A DNA stretch of 59,731 nt from DASCNA01 sp036011305 (GCA_036011305.1 DASCNA010000278.1:1-59731), one strand, 5' to 3'; counted from the stretch's first letter, positions 35,584-45,436 are shown. The notes: generated by a model from the letters alone, not told the origin. Numbers and translations are program-made.

Positions 35584-36495
35584 TTATACAAATAAACTTA
35601 TAATTAGACTCCTCATCCATATATGAGCAGGATTATTGTTATCAGACTTTTTCCAATATAAATTATAAGTCAAGCCAGGAAATTCGAACGGAAGTTCTCT
35701 AATTCTAATGCCAAAAATATTTTGATATTTTTCTGCAATTCTCCTAACTGAAATACAGACAAACCGGGTCTCCTTTAACATAGCCAAAGCAACAAGAAAA
35801 TGTGGAACCTGTAAAACAATATTTCTTTTAACGCCTGTTTTTTCGAAAACTGTATCATTAATTCTATCCCAAAGATCTTCTCTATAACACACACCTATAT
35901 GCTGGAATTTCATAAATGTTTTCATGCTCAATGAATCACTTTGAAAGTCTGGATGTGATTTTGACGCAATGCAAACTAAATCACTGGCGTATAGCTCTTC
36001 TTTTTCAAGTAAATCAGACTGACTTCTAAAATAACCTATTGCTATATCCAGTTTATTTTTTAGAAATTCATCATAACTTTCTAAATTATTTAAATGTTCC
36101 ACAAATATGGATATTTTATCTGAATATTTGTTTATTTTATTCATAAGTTGCGGTAGGACTGATAATGATGATAAATCACTAAGCCCTAGTTTAAAATTAT
36201 ATTCCGTTTCTGTAGGGTCAAAAGGAGTTATATCTACAAAAACATCCTGAATTTTATTTATAGCTTCAGTTACAGGTCTAATAAGTTTTTTAGCTCTGTA
36301 GGACAATATCATTCTATTCCCAGGACCTCTTATTAAGAGATCATCATCAAATATTATCCTCAATTGTTTAAGTGTATTACTGATTGTAGGTTGAGTAAGT
36401 TTTAACTTTTCAGCAGCTCTGGAAACATTTTGCTCATTTAATAAAGTATCCAGCACAACAAGAGTATTTAAATTTAAATTTTTTAAATCAAGCAT
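35584..36495 (-). CDS. LysR-family transcriptional regulator
   Basis: This 303-residue LysR-type regulator has an N-terminal winged helix-turn-helix at about 7-65 (NVSRAAEKLKLTQPTISNTL) and a C-terminal periplasmic-binding-like effector domain. The N-terminus (LNLNTLVVLDTLL) resembles the NodD/NahR/LeuO type. The start at 36495 is supported by AAGGAG eight bases upstream; a longer frame to 36522 lacks this. It is divergent from the MFS exporter gene at 36633 with a 25-bp palindrome between, so it probably controls that transporter and itself. Confidence 0.92.
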   Translation of the reverse strand: MLDLKNLNLNTLVVLDTLLNEQNVSRAAEKLKLTQPTISNTLKQLRIIFDDDLLIRGPGNRMILSYRAKKLIRPVTEAINKIQDVFVDITPFDPTETEYNFKLGLSDLSSLSVLPQLMNKINKYSDKISIFVEHLNNLESYDEFLKNKLDIAIGYFRSQSDLLEKEELYASDLVCIASKSHPDFQSDSLSMKTFMKFQHIGVCYREDLWDRINDTVFEKTGVKRNIVLQVPHFLVALAMLKETRFVCISVRRIAEKYQNIFGIRIRELPFEFPGLTYNLYWKKSDNNNPAHIWMRSLIISLFV

Positions 36496-36541
36496 AAGGT
36501 CTCCTTCTGTACATGGAAACAATTATACTATGCATATTCAA

Positions 36542-36566
36542 AATATCTATAACAGTTATTGATATT
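36542..36566. promoter_or_regulatory. 25-bp palindrome, candidate LysR operator
   Basis: Two 12-base arms, AATATCTATAAC and GTTATTGATATT, flank one central base; only one pair mismatches. It lies midway between the divergent LysR and MFS starts and contains the interrupted-dyad form expected of LysR binding sites. Confidence 0.6.
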
Positions 36567-36632
36567 ATTTATTTTTAAAATATTAAAACCCTATTATTTT
36601 AAAACAGGGAAAATTATAAAAGGAAATTATTC

Positions 36633-37856
36633 ATGAAAAAAAATATTTTATCTATTCCAAGCTTACTGCTTGTAGTTTCACTCGCAGCAATTAATGCTGT
36701 ATTATATACACCTGCTCTGCCTGCATTAACAAAATATTACGGAGTTTCTCAAGGGGAAATTCAATATACCGTCGCTATTTTTATAATAGGTTATTCAGTC
36801 AGCCAACTTGTATACGGACCTATTGCAAATGCCATCGGCAGAAAAAAAACCGTACTAATTGGATTTACAATAGGAATAATCGGAGCTTTACTTTGTATCT
36901 TATCTGGTCTCATTAGAAATTATGAGTTACTGGTTGTATCCAGATTTATTGTCGGCTTTGGAACTGCTTCAGGTTTATGTCTTACTTTTACAATGATTAA
37001 TGATGTTTCAAGAGAAGAAAAAGCCAAGAAAATTACCGGCTTCTGTTTCATGGCATTTGCTATCGCTCCTGGTATAGCAAATTTCATCGGAGGATGTTTA
37101 ACATCAGAATTTGGCGCAACAGGCAGCTTTTACTTCTTATTGGTGTTTAATATTATTGTTTTTATTATTGCTATGAGAATACCGGAAACACTTTCAATGA
37201 GAAAAAGATCTAAATTAAAAGCATCCAACATCATTAACGGTTATATGAATGCATTAAAAAATAAAAATGTTATAATTGCTGCTCTCATATATGGTTCTTT
37301 CACAGCTATACTTTATGGTGTTATTGCAATATTACCATTTATCGCTATTGAACAATTTAAAATGTCACCAGAGCTGTTTGGATTTATTTTCTTCCTTTCA
37401 TATTTGGGATATCTTATTGGAAGTTATATTGCAACAGCTGTTTCACATAGACTTAAAACTAAAGATTCAATACTAGTTGGCATAGCAATCGCTCTTGTTG
37501 TCAATATAATTTTAATCGGATTGATTATTACAGGCCATATCACTGTAACACTTTTATTTATAAGTATTTTTATGTTATTTATAAGTCTGCCATTCGTTTT
37601 TATAAATGCATCAATACTTGGTATTGTCAGTCATACAGATAAGTCCAATGCTTCATCAACCATGAATTTCACAAGTACTTTTATGGCATTTCTGACAGTT
37701 ACAGTTATTGGAAGTATACATTCAGATTTTTTATATGCATTAGGTTTTGGAATATTACTTTTTCTTCTTTTTTCACTGACACTATATACACTGTTTTTAT
37801 GCGGGTTTTTAAGGAATACTTTGTATAGAGAAAAATTTACTGAAGTAAAAAGTTAG
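36633..37856 (+). CDS. MFS multidrug exporter, Bcr/CflA type
   Basis: This 407-residue twelve-helix drug:proton antiporter has an N-terminus LYTPALPALTKYYGVS and motif A GPIANAIGRKKTVLIG, typical of the Bcr/CflA group, followed by SRFIVGFGTASGLCL (motif B). Helices are visible along the full length, and the C-terminus is intact. AAGGA nine bases before ATG supports the start. It is probably regulated by the divergent LysR protein. Its substrate is unknown. It ends head to head with the HTH-PAS gene at 37866, sharing a terminator hairpin. Confidence 0.9.
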   Translation: MKKNILSIPSLLLVVSLAAINAVLYTPALPALTKYYGVSQGEIQYTVAIFIIGYSVSQLVYGPIANAIGRKKTVLIGFTIGIIGALLCILSGLIRNYELLVVSRFIVGFGTASGLCLTFTMINDVSREEKAKKITGFCFMAFAIAPGIANFIGGCLTSEFGATGSFYFLLVFNIIVFIIAMRIPETLSMRKRSKLKASNIINGYMNALKNKNVIIAALIYGSFTAILYGVIAILPFIAIEQFKMSPELFGFIFFLSYLGYLIGSYIATAVSHRLKTKDSILVGIAIALVVNIILIGLIITGHITVTLLFISIFMLFISLPFVFINASILGIVSHTDKSNASSTMNFTSTFMAFLTVTVIGSIHSDFLYALGFGILLFLLFSLTLYTLFLCGFLRNTLYREKFTEVKS

Positions 37857-37874
37857 TTTCAAAACTCACTTTTT
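37847..37874. terminator. bidirectional terminator in the overlapping 3' ends
   Basis: A hairpin (AAAAAGT-AGTTT / AAACT-ACTTTTT with one mismatched pair) contains both the MFS TAG and the TGA of the convergent HTH-PAS gene. T runs are present on both strands. Confidence 0.6.
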
Positions 37875-39050
37875 ATTTATCATTTTTCTAGTTATATCAC
37901 GAAACAGGACAATAAAACTCTCTTTTCCCTTGGAATATATGCGATTTCTAGTTACTTCAACCCAACGCTCTTTACCGTCTGCTCTAATTATTTTAAACTC
38001 ACTTGTGTTAGGATAAGGATTATTTTTTAAGGCTGTTTTTACCTTTTCTTTAAAATTTGGATGAACACATTTATCCAGCCAGAACTTTCTTGAATCAATA
38101 TTGAAAACTAACTCATTAGGATAACCTGTAATCTTTTCCAAGGCTCTGTTTCTATAGAGATATTTCCAATGCCCTTCTTTATCACAACTATAAATACAAA
38201 TACCGTCAGACATCGCTTTAATGTTTGCCTCAAGAAGTTCTAATAACTCTTCATGATCATTTTGGACTTTATTAAGTTTGTTTTTTAGATTTTCTGTTTC
38301 AGTAGTTTCTTTTATTGTACATATTACATGTGTGACGTTGTCATTGTCATCTAGTTGTGGTGCAATGTCCATATAACCTATTCTACGTCCATTGCTTCCG
38401 GGAATAAAGATTTTCTGTTGATGAACAGCCAGTTTATTATTTAAAACAGTTTTTTCAAATTCAATCGTTTTATTAATTTCTCTAAAACCGAATATATCAG
38501 ATGCCGATGAACCTATTATATCCTTAATATTATATATATTATTGAAAAGCAAAAAGAATGCATTATTTGCATATGTATATTTTAGTTTATTGTCCTTCAC
38601 ATAAATTATAACAGGCGCATCATCCAAAATCTGTGTATAATTATGTAATTTTGTTCCCAATAATTTATTTTTTTTTCTCAGCTCATCACAGTTTATCTTT
38701 AAATTTTTTAAACTATTTATATTAACAGCCGGTACATCACCGAATTCATCAATAATTTGTTCCAACTCAATTAAATGTTTATCAACCAATATACTCTTAG
38801 ATACTTCCCTGCCCTGATATCTGTTAATATTATCTGATGAAGGAAGATTATCATTCAAATCTGATATTTCACTGACAGGTATATTCATTGCTTCAGCAAG
38901 TATTCTGACATGACTTTCAGATGGTAGACGCTCTCCTCTTTCCCATCTTCTCAACGAATCATAACTACGCCCAATTATCATTCCGAGGTGAGCAAGCCCT
39001 ATCTTTTTTTCCTTTCGTATTTCAATAAATCTATTTCTATAAAAAATCAT
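37866..39050 (-). CDS. XRE-type helix-turn-helix regulator with two PAS domains
   Basis: This 394-residue likely DNA-binding sensor has an XRE-like helix-turn-helix at about 5-62 (HLGMIIGRSYDSLRRWERG). It is followed by a coiled linker and PAS domains at about 135-250 (ending TIKETTETEN) and about 275-392 (WLDKCVHPNF ... VLFRDITRKM). There is no kinase, cyclase or other output domain, so the output is presumably DNA binding. It is paralogous to the broken gene at 32127. The ligand or cofactor of the PAS domains cannot be predicted. The stop is TGA. Confidence 0.83.
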   Translation of the reverse strand: MIFYRNRFIEIRKEKKIGLAHLGMIIGRSYDSLRRWERGERLPSESHVRILAEAMNIPVSEISDLNDNLPSSDNINRYQGREVSKSILVDKHLIELEQIIDEFGDVPAVNINSLKNLKINCDELRKKNKLLGTKLHNYTQILDDAPVIIYVKDNKLKYTYANNAFFLLFNNIYNIKDIIGSSASDIFGFREINKTIEFEKTVLNNKLAVHQQKIFIPGSNGRRIGYMDIAPQLDDNDNVTHVICTIKETTETENLKNKLNKVQNDHEELLELLEANIKAMSDGICIYSCDKEGHWKYLYRNRALEKITGYPNELVFNIDSRKFWLDKCVHPNFKEKVKTALKNNPYPNTSEFKIIRADGKERWVEVTRNRIYSKGKESFIVLFRDITRKMINKK

Positions 39051-39293
39051 AATACACTGAACCTTATTTAGCTTTGTTTATTATGAGCATTTCATGTTAA
39101 AATATAACTTGCATTTGTCATTTTTACAAAGCAAATAAACATATAAACACGAATTATGCAATATATAATATTAAGTTTATTTCCTTATTTTTATTCTCTT
39201 ACACTTCATAATGAGCTAAATTTATTATTGCTTATAATAAATTGTTTTTAACTGAACAATATACTAAATATCTAGTTATAAAGGAATTTTAAT

Positions 39294-40397
39294 ATGAAAC
39301 ATCAGACATTATTTTCACCAACAAAGATTAAACATCTTGAGATCAGAAATAGATTTGTCCGTTCTGCTACTCATGTTGGAACATCATTTAAAAATGGATA
39401 TCCATATTCAAATATAGAAAAAATATATGAAGACTTAGCTAAGGGAGGCATAGGATTAATAATAACAGGACAAGCTATTGTCAGAGACTGCATAAGTGAC
39501 ATGAATGTAGATATTCTACCATACAGCTGTATTGATGACGACTGTTATATAGTTCCGTGGACAAATATTATAAACAAGGTTCATAATGAAGGTTCGAAAA
39601 TAGCAATGCAGATATCGCACCTTGGCATTCAAGGCAAACTGGATTTATTAAAACCTGAATGACCATCTAAAGTAACTTTCAGAACCGATAAAATTATACC
39701 AAAACAGTTAAATATAAAAGAAGTTAAATTATTGGAAAATAAATTTGCAGAAGCTTCACTTAGAGCAAAAAAGGCAGGATTTGATGCAGTGCAAATTCAC
39801 TGTGCTCACGGGTACTTGATCAGTAATTTTCTTTCACCCTATACCAATGTAAGGAATGATGAATATGGTGGCAGTACGAAAAATAGAGCTAAATTTGCTG
39901 TCGAAATTATAAAAAAAACCAAAAAACTTGTAGGAAGAAATTATCCCATAATTATTAAACTTAACTTTTGTGATGTACCTGGAGGTTTAACGTTCAAAGA
40001 GAGTCTAACAATAGCAAAACTCTGCATAAATGCCGGGGTAGATTGTATTGAAGTGAGCGGAGGAGTAGTTGGAGACGGTAAAGCAATCCTCACACAAAAA
40101 GTTACTGAGGAGAAGGATGAGGCATATTTTCTTGAGTTCTCTCAGAAATTAAAAAAATATACAGATATTCCCATTATACTCGTTGGAGGCTTAAGGTCAT
40201 TGAATGTAATAAAAAATATTATAAATGAAAAACAGGCAGATCTAGTCTCAATGTCCAGACCTTTGCTTTGCGAACCTAATCTTATAAACAGGTGGAAAAA
40301 TGGTGATATGCAAAAAGCAAAATGTACTTCATGTAATGCCTGCTTGAATCTGCTAGGCAAAAACAAAGATGCATATTGTGTCCCGTTTTCAAAATAA
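39294..40397 (+). pseudogene. old yellow enzyme-type NADH:flavin oxidoreductase broken by TGA
   Basis: A 367-codon frame encodes an FMN-dependent OYE-family ene-reductase. FSPTKIKHLEIRNRFVRSAT and QISHLGIQGK come before the lesion; HCAHGYLISNFLSPYTNVR and NDEYGGSTKNR follow it, with a C-terminal CTSCNAC ... C iron-sulfur motif as in the 2-enoate reductase branch. A TGA at 39660-39662 interrupts it between KPE and PSKV. There is no frameshift. Relatives often have glycine or alanine before PS, so GGA to TGA is the simplest origin. AAGGA before ATG gives a good start. A second TGA-broken gene follows after 15 bases. Confidence 0.82.
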
Positions 40398-40412
40398 TTA
40401 TATTTATACATT

Positions 40413-41714
40413 ATGAAAAAATTATATTACAATATACGGTACAGGAAACTAACTGTCATTATATCTATTCTTCTTTTTACAATTGCCTGGGCATCGATGA
40501 AAATTTCTCTGCCTGCACTTCCTACATTAATTAAAATATTTAACACTTCATCAAATGAAATTATGTTGTCGGTTTCCATGTTCTTTGCAGCTTTTGCCTT
40601 ATCTCAGTTATTCTGGGGTGCCTTTTCAGATAAATATGGCAGAAAACCAACTCTTGTAACGGGGATATTTATAGCCTTGATTGGTACCGCTGTTGTTATA
40701 TTCTCAAGAGAAATAAATATCTATATACTTGGAAGATGTATTGAAGGAATTGGTATGGGAGTATGTTCGCCAAGTGCAAGAGCAATTATAACTGATATAT
40801 ATGACAAAAAAAAGATAGCAGCGTTTCTGACTGTTTCCAGCTCTATCGTGGGATTAATGCCTGCAGCAGCTCCCATTACCGGAGGTTTTTTACTGAAATA
40901 TTTTGGATGGAGATCCATATTTATTTTTATGTTTCTTGTAATCCTCATATTCCTTGTAATAACATATAAAAAACTACCTGAAACGCATAAAAATATTAGA
41001 AAAGACATACCGTTAATGAGTAGATTTTATGCTATAGGAAAAATTTTTAAATCTCGTTTTTTCTGGGGATATGTTATACCCTATGCTCTTGTTCAGTGAA
41101 GTTTGCTTGGATACTACAGCTCTATGCCTTTCTGGTATGTAAAACAATGGAACATTCCTGAGCAGCATTATTCATTTCTGGCATTATTCAGCGTTATCTG
41201 CTATATACTTGCTCTCTTTATCATACGATGTATGATAAAGAAAAAATCTTTGGATTATCTGTTAAAAAGTGCAATTTATTTAGTACTTGGTATAACAATG
41301 CTGAGTGTTCTGTTTTTTGCTTTTGGTTTGTCAGGGGTCTTTTATCTGGTATTAATCATGAGTCTTTTTGCAATTGTTTCTGGAATGATATTTCCTACAG
41401 CTAATGCATTACTGCTCGATATATTCAAAGATAATGCCGGTATAATATCAGCAGTATCAACAACCGTATTGTTTTTAACTGCCGGTTTGCTTGCTTTTAT
41501 AGAGTCTAAGTTCAATGTACTTAACTTCGAGAATTTAGCAGTTTTTTTAGTAATCATATCATCAGCCTGTTTTCTGTCAAACTACATACTGATACCATGT
41601 CGCAGACGGCAGCAAATACATAATGTATATATTGAAAAATTAAGTTTCTTTAACCGCTTAGCAATCAAGTTAAGAATAAGGTTTTTGTCTCTAATAAAAG
41701 CAGTTACTAGATAG
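40413..41714 (+). pseudogene. MFS exporter (Bcr/CflA type) broken by TGA
   Basis: The 433-codon frame encodes a twelve-helix MFS protein with MKISLPALPTLIKIFNTS, motif A WGAFSDKYGRKPTLVTG and GRCIEGIGMGVCSPSARAI. A TGA at 41097-41099 falls at the start of helix 7, between YALVQ and SLLGYYSS. The frame continues intact for another 205 codons. Like the preceding OYE gene, the lesion is one codon in an otherwise well-kept frame. It ends three bases before the stop of the convergent MFS gene at 41718. If each half were translated separately, a six-helix N-terminal half could be made, but function is doubtful. Confidence 0.82.
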
Positions 41715-41717
41715 AAC

Positions 41718-43040
41718 TCAATCTTCTTCATTTTCATTCGCTGGGCGAATATGGAAAAAAAGTATTTTAAGTTTTTTAGTAAAAGAATAAACCAGGAGGA
41801 GAAGCAATACCATTGCAATAGGACAGATTAAAAGAGAAGCATTAACATGCCAAATCATTAAAACACTACCAAGTGCGGCACTGATAACCCACATTAATGC
41901 TCCAACGATGTAAAGAAATCCAACAATTGTTCCCTGGCAGTCTTCGCCGGCTGCTTCCGAGAACAGTCCTAATAATACTATAAAAATAATTACATCCCCT
42001 GCTACTACTGGAAATACACTTATCCAGATAACTATATCTGACAGCAGCATTCCAGGGAAAAAAGAAAAAATATAACATAATATTATACCTATAGCACTGA
42101 TAAAACAGGAAAATTTTATCAGTGTTAAACTAGTGAAATATTTATTAAGAACAGGAAGCAATACACCTGATGCAATTATTAGAGATATCCCCATCATTCC
42201 CATTAGAATTCCGACATGTTTTACATCATAAGCAAATACAATTTTAACAACAACAGGGATATATTCATGGTATGCACCCCAGGAAAGTTGCGAAAGCATA
42301 TAAATCCCGAGAAGTATATATATTTTTTTGTCCTTAAATATCCATTTTATTTTCTTATATTTATTAATCGTATTATATAAAACTTTTTTGTTTTTGGTGC
42401 ATTTTTCATAAGTTTCTTTAAAAAGAAGAGTTACATAAAAAGTTAATCCAATTGATATTATAAGCAGAACAACATATGGCAGTAAATACGGTATATTTAG
42501 AAAGGAGTATTCTCCAACATAACCTCCAGCAATTGGTCCTAAACAGATACCCAATCCAATAAAAAACTGCATTTTTGACAGATTGTGAATTTTATCTGAC
42601 GAAGCTGTCATATCATTGATTGAAGCTGTGCAGACAGTACGTTCTGACCATAAAAAACCAAAAAGAAAACTGCCAATTATGAAAAGCCATATTCCCTGAG
42701 TTATTATTCCTATAACACAGGTAACTCCGAGAATTACCATACCAAGCACACTTATAACCAGGACTATTTTTCTTCCTACAATATCAGATAAAATACCAAA
42801 TACAGGATTTGTCAGTGTTGACCCCACTTTAAACAATGAAACCCAGGTTGCATAGTAAACAGCTCTCTCAACATGTGACAAATTTTCAGGTAGCAAAGTA
42901 GAATTAGCTGCAAAAATTAGAAATGGAAGCACAGGCTTGACAATACCAACAGCAAACTCAGAAACAGCAATAGTTATAAATACAATTTTAAGATTTCTCG
43001 GTATCTTAAAATATAAAAAAATTTTAAAAATCTTATGCAT
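41718..43040 (-). CDS. MFS transporter downstream of the FUSC cluster
   Basis: This 440-residue major facilitator has about twelve hydrophobic helices and motif A NPVFGILSDIVGRKIVLV near 78-95. It differs from the Bcr/CflA proteins nearby; the architecture is TetA-like, but the substrate is unknown. It is the last gene of the minus-strand exporter row and follows the third FUSC pair by 166 bases. Its first 30 or so codons and its leader were copied, in decayed form, to 45488-45577 by the tandem duplication that made the third FUSC pair. Confidence 0.86.
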   Translation of the reverse strand: MHKIFKIFLYFKIPRNLKIVFITIAVSEFAVGIVKPVLPFLIFAANSTLLPENLSHVERAVYYATWVSLFKVGSTLTNPVFGILSDIVGRKIVLVISVLGMVILGVTCVIGIITQGIWLFIIGSFLFGFLWSERTVCTASINDMTASSDKIHNLSKMQFFIGLGICLGPIAGGYVGEYSFLNIPYLLPYVVLLIISIGLTFYVTLLFKETYEKCTKNKKVLYNTINKYKKIKWIFKDKKIYILLGIYMLSQLSWGAYHEYIPVVVKIVFAYDVKHVGILMGMMGISLIIASGVLLPVLNKYFTSLTLIKFSCFISAIGIILCYIFSFFPGMLLSDIVIWISVFPVVAGDVIIFIVLLGLFSEAAGEDCQGTIVGFLYIVGALMWVISAALGSVLMIWHVNASLLICPIAMVLLLLLVYSFTKKLKILFFHIRPANENEED

Positions 43041-43206
43041 AGTATAATACTATCAGTTAAGTTATGTTTTTGCTATAAGATTATTATGAAACATATTTTT
43101 TAGAATACATTTCTACTATTCACTTAAAAATACGAATCTAAATCCAACATTTGAAACTGTTTTTTAATACTGTCTACAACATTTGAGTTCACCGCAATAA
43201 AGTTGA
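43041..43206. repeat. noncoding block, copy next to the MFS gene
   Basis: This block lies between the MFS start and the stop of the last FUSC gene. It matches 45578-45730 at nearly every position over about 100 bases, including GCTATAAGATTATTATGAAA. It contains the MFS leader and so probably its promoter. Confidence 0.8.
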
Positions 43207-44247
43207 TTAATCAGAATATCTTTTTTGATAAATAAAATCAGTAAGATCATCAAAATTTTTGGACAGTTCATACATTTCTTTGGCATATAAAAGTGTTGAA
43301 AATTCATTATATAAATTCTCTTCGATAAATATTTTAAGCAGTTCAGAAGATCCGTCTTTTCTACCATGCATATATTTCCTCATATAATAATATTTATCTT
43401 CTACCATACTGCAAATATTTAAAAATTCATCTTTATCATATGCTACTTCATTGAATTTGCTATGCCCGACAATGAAAAGTATTTTTCTCAGTCTTAAATT
43501 TATTTGTTCTATTGCCTGAAAGATGTAGGAAGATATCTCCTTCTGGTCTTCATTAAACTCTACCTCAAACCTAAAATTTATATAATTACTTTCAATTGAA
43601 GATATTGTAGCCATCATCTTTCTGCATGCCATCCTATACTTACTGCCAGGAATTTTTCCATCAAGAAAATATATATTACAAATTTTTATAATTTCGCTGG
43701 CTGTACAAAAGTATTCGCTAATTCCGGATCGTAACTTTCTCGTTGATAGTGCTGCCTTTTTATATATAGTAAATTCACAGATTAGGGCAATTAGAACTCC
43801 AATACCTGTAAAAACTAATCTACTTAATAACGTAGCAGCAACACTGAAACCAGTAGGAAAAAGTACAGCAAAAGCAATTGGAACGAACATTGTAATTATC
43901 ATAACTGTTATACAATAGTTGCCACTCATACCATTAATATAAAACAGAGTGAACCATATTACTGGAAGAAGGTACCCCCATCTATAATCGGAATACATAA
44001 ATATATTAATATACAAAAAACCAAAGATTAATCCAAGAAATGTTCCCAGTATTCGGTCTGATGATTTTTTAACCATATACCCCTGGGATGGCAGTAAAAA
44101 CATTATTGAAATAGTCATCGGTATCCAGTATCCCTGGGGAAACTTTAATAATATTTCTATACAAATACCAACTGTAAGTGCTACAGCAATACAGAATGCT
44201 TCCTGAAACATAAGTTTTTTCTGTTTGAGTATTATGTAATCTTTCAT
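43207..44247 (-). CDS. FUSC-family half-exporter B3 (C-terminal-half type)
   Basis: This 346-residue protein corresponds to the second half of AaeB/YccS-type exporters. About five or six hydrophobic helices (15-160) include QGYWIPMTISIMFLLPSQGY and the FUSC hallmark SSDRILGTFLGLIFGFL. A soluble helical domain of about 190 residues follows, with LRLRKILFIVGHSKF. It pairs with A3, whose stop is 46 bases upstream. It is very similar to B2 at 45731 and less so to B1 at 47993. Full-length AaeB is about 650-700 residues, so A3 plus B3 equals one exporter made as two chains. Natural substrates of the family are aromatic acids and similar anions. Confidence 0.85.
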   Translation of the reverse strand: MKDYIILKQKKLMFQEAFCIAVALTVGICIEILLKFPQGYWIPMTISIMFLLPSQGYMVKKSSDRILGTFLGLIFGFLYINIFMYSDYRWGYLLPVIWFTLFYINGMSGNYCITVMIITMFVPIAFAVLFPTGFSVAATLLSRLVFTGIGVLIALICEFTIYKKAALSTRKLRSGISEYFCTASEIIKICNIYFLDGKIPGSKYRMACRKMMATISSIESNYINFRFEVEFNEDQKEISSYIFQAIEQINLRLRKILFIVGHSKFNEVAYDKDEFLNICSMVEDKYYYMRKYMHGRKDGSSELLKIFIEENLYNEFSTLLYAKEMYELSKNFDDLTDFIYQKRYSD

Positions 44248-44293
44248 AATGGCATACTAAAAATATATTTCCAAACTGGTTAATATTGACTGT

Positions 44294-45436
44294 TTATTTC
44301 ACATTTGCACTTTTATATCTTATAGCTAATTGTTCCCTCAATTTTTCTATATCTTCAACAAGAAAGCATAAACCGTAATTAAATTCTAAGATTCTTTTAT
44401 CTATTTCACGACAATCCTTTTTCATAAATTCAGTAATATTATTTCTCCAATTTTTAATTAAATTTAAATCATTAACGTCACAGCTGGGCATTTCTCTTTT
44501 TTTCATTATATTGGACAGTCTTTTCAGCCTTATTCTTATATTTATAATCAATTCATCAGTTAAAGGAACATATTTATTTATCTCCTCATGCAAATCAAAA
44601 TAACCAGATAAAAAAGATGTCCCTCTAAAAAGCCTTCTATAGAAATAATAAACTGCAATTGCTTTACGTGAGTATACAGTATTTTTAGGAAAGATATACT
44701 GTTCCTGTTCAATGACAATGTCAGCTTTGTATACTGCAGAACCCACTTTATGATAAAATTTATCAATTTTTGTTTTAAAAATATTTTCTACTACAATGTC
44801 AACTCTATTCATAAAAGGTCTATTAAATAGATATTTATTATCTATATCTTTGTGTATATTGCTCCTTTCTTTTTCTGTAAATGCAGTAAATGAATCATTG
44901 ACTAATTCAGAAATATATATTAATGAAGATCTCATTCTAAATCTAGCAGTAAAATACTCAAATAGAAATAAAGAAGTTATTGCAATTATGAAACCAATTA
45001 AAATTCCAATACAACCTTCAACACCATTATACCAGCCTGGCGGAAACCCCAAGCAAACAGCTATCTGTATAACAGCGAATCCTCCACCCATTCGGTATTT
45101 TCTATATCCATATATTGCTAAAAATAATAAAAACAGTAAAATTATGAGTACAACTTGATGTTTATTAAAAACACATATTATAAACTGTCCAATCATCAGT
45201 TCTAAAGACACCACAACCATACTTATAATTTTACTCTTATAATCTGTATAGAAAAGAGTTCCTGCCATAATTATGGGCGGTGAGAAAAAAACTAAGGAAT
45301 TAGATGGCCATCTAAAAAAAATCAAACAGAATATACCTATACAGCCAGGAATTGTAAATTTCAGCGCATTTATAAAAAACTCACTCGTAGGATCATACGA
45401 ATGAATAAGTCTATAAAATTTATTTAATATAATCAT
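44294..45436 (-). CDS. FUSC-like half-exporter A3 (N-terminal-half type)
   Basis: This 380-residue protein matches the N-terminal half of AaeB-like exporters. About six hydrophobic helices (22-165), with FRWPSNSLVFFSPP and PGWYNGVEG, are followed by a conserved soluble domain. That domain includes IDNKYLFNRPFMNRVDIVVE and KFYHKVGSAVYKADIVIE. It is closely related to A2 (46854), more in the soluble part than in the membrane part. Its ATG overlaps the TGA of a fossil B gene end (45433-45487) in the same ATGA arrangement as A2 with B1, showing how it arose. Confidence 0.82.
   Translation of the reverse strand: MIILNKFYRLIHSYDPTSEFFINALKFTIPGCIGIFCLIFFRWPSNSLVFFSPPIIMAGTLFYTDYKSKIISMVVVSLELMIGQFIICVFNKHQVVLIILLFLLFLAIYGYRKYRMGGGFAVIQIAVCLGFPPGWYNGVEGCIGILIGFIIAITSLFLFEYFTARFRMRSSLIYISELVNDSFTAFTEKERSNIHKDIDNKYLFNRPFMNRVDIVVENIFKTKIDKFYHKVGSAVYKADIVIEQEQYIFPKNTVYSRKAIAVYYFYRRLFRGTSFLSGYFDLHEEINKYVPLTDELIINIRIRLKRLSNIMKKREMPSCDVNDLNLIKNWRNNITEFMKKDCREIDKRILEFNYGLCFLVEDIEKLREQLAIRYKSANVK

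Noticed and set aside
39660..39662. Selenocysteine at the in-frame TGA codons
   Set aside because: The aligned positions are not cysteine positions in these families, and I see no clear hairpin with a suitable apical loop just after the codon.
39294..41714. Genetic code change with TGA read as glycine or tryptophan
   Set aside because: TGA ends several well-kept genes here, for example the ATGA overlap at 47993, the DsbA-like gene at 18137 (just before a terminator), the hydrolase at 53944 and the MFS gene at 41718. Only two genes have internal TGA.
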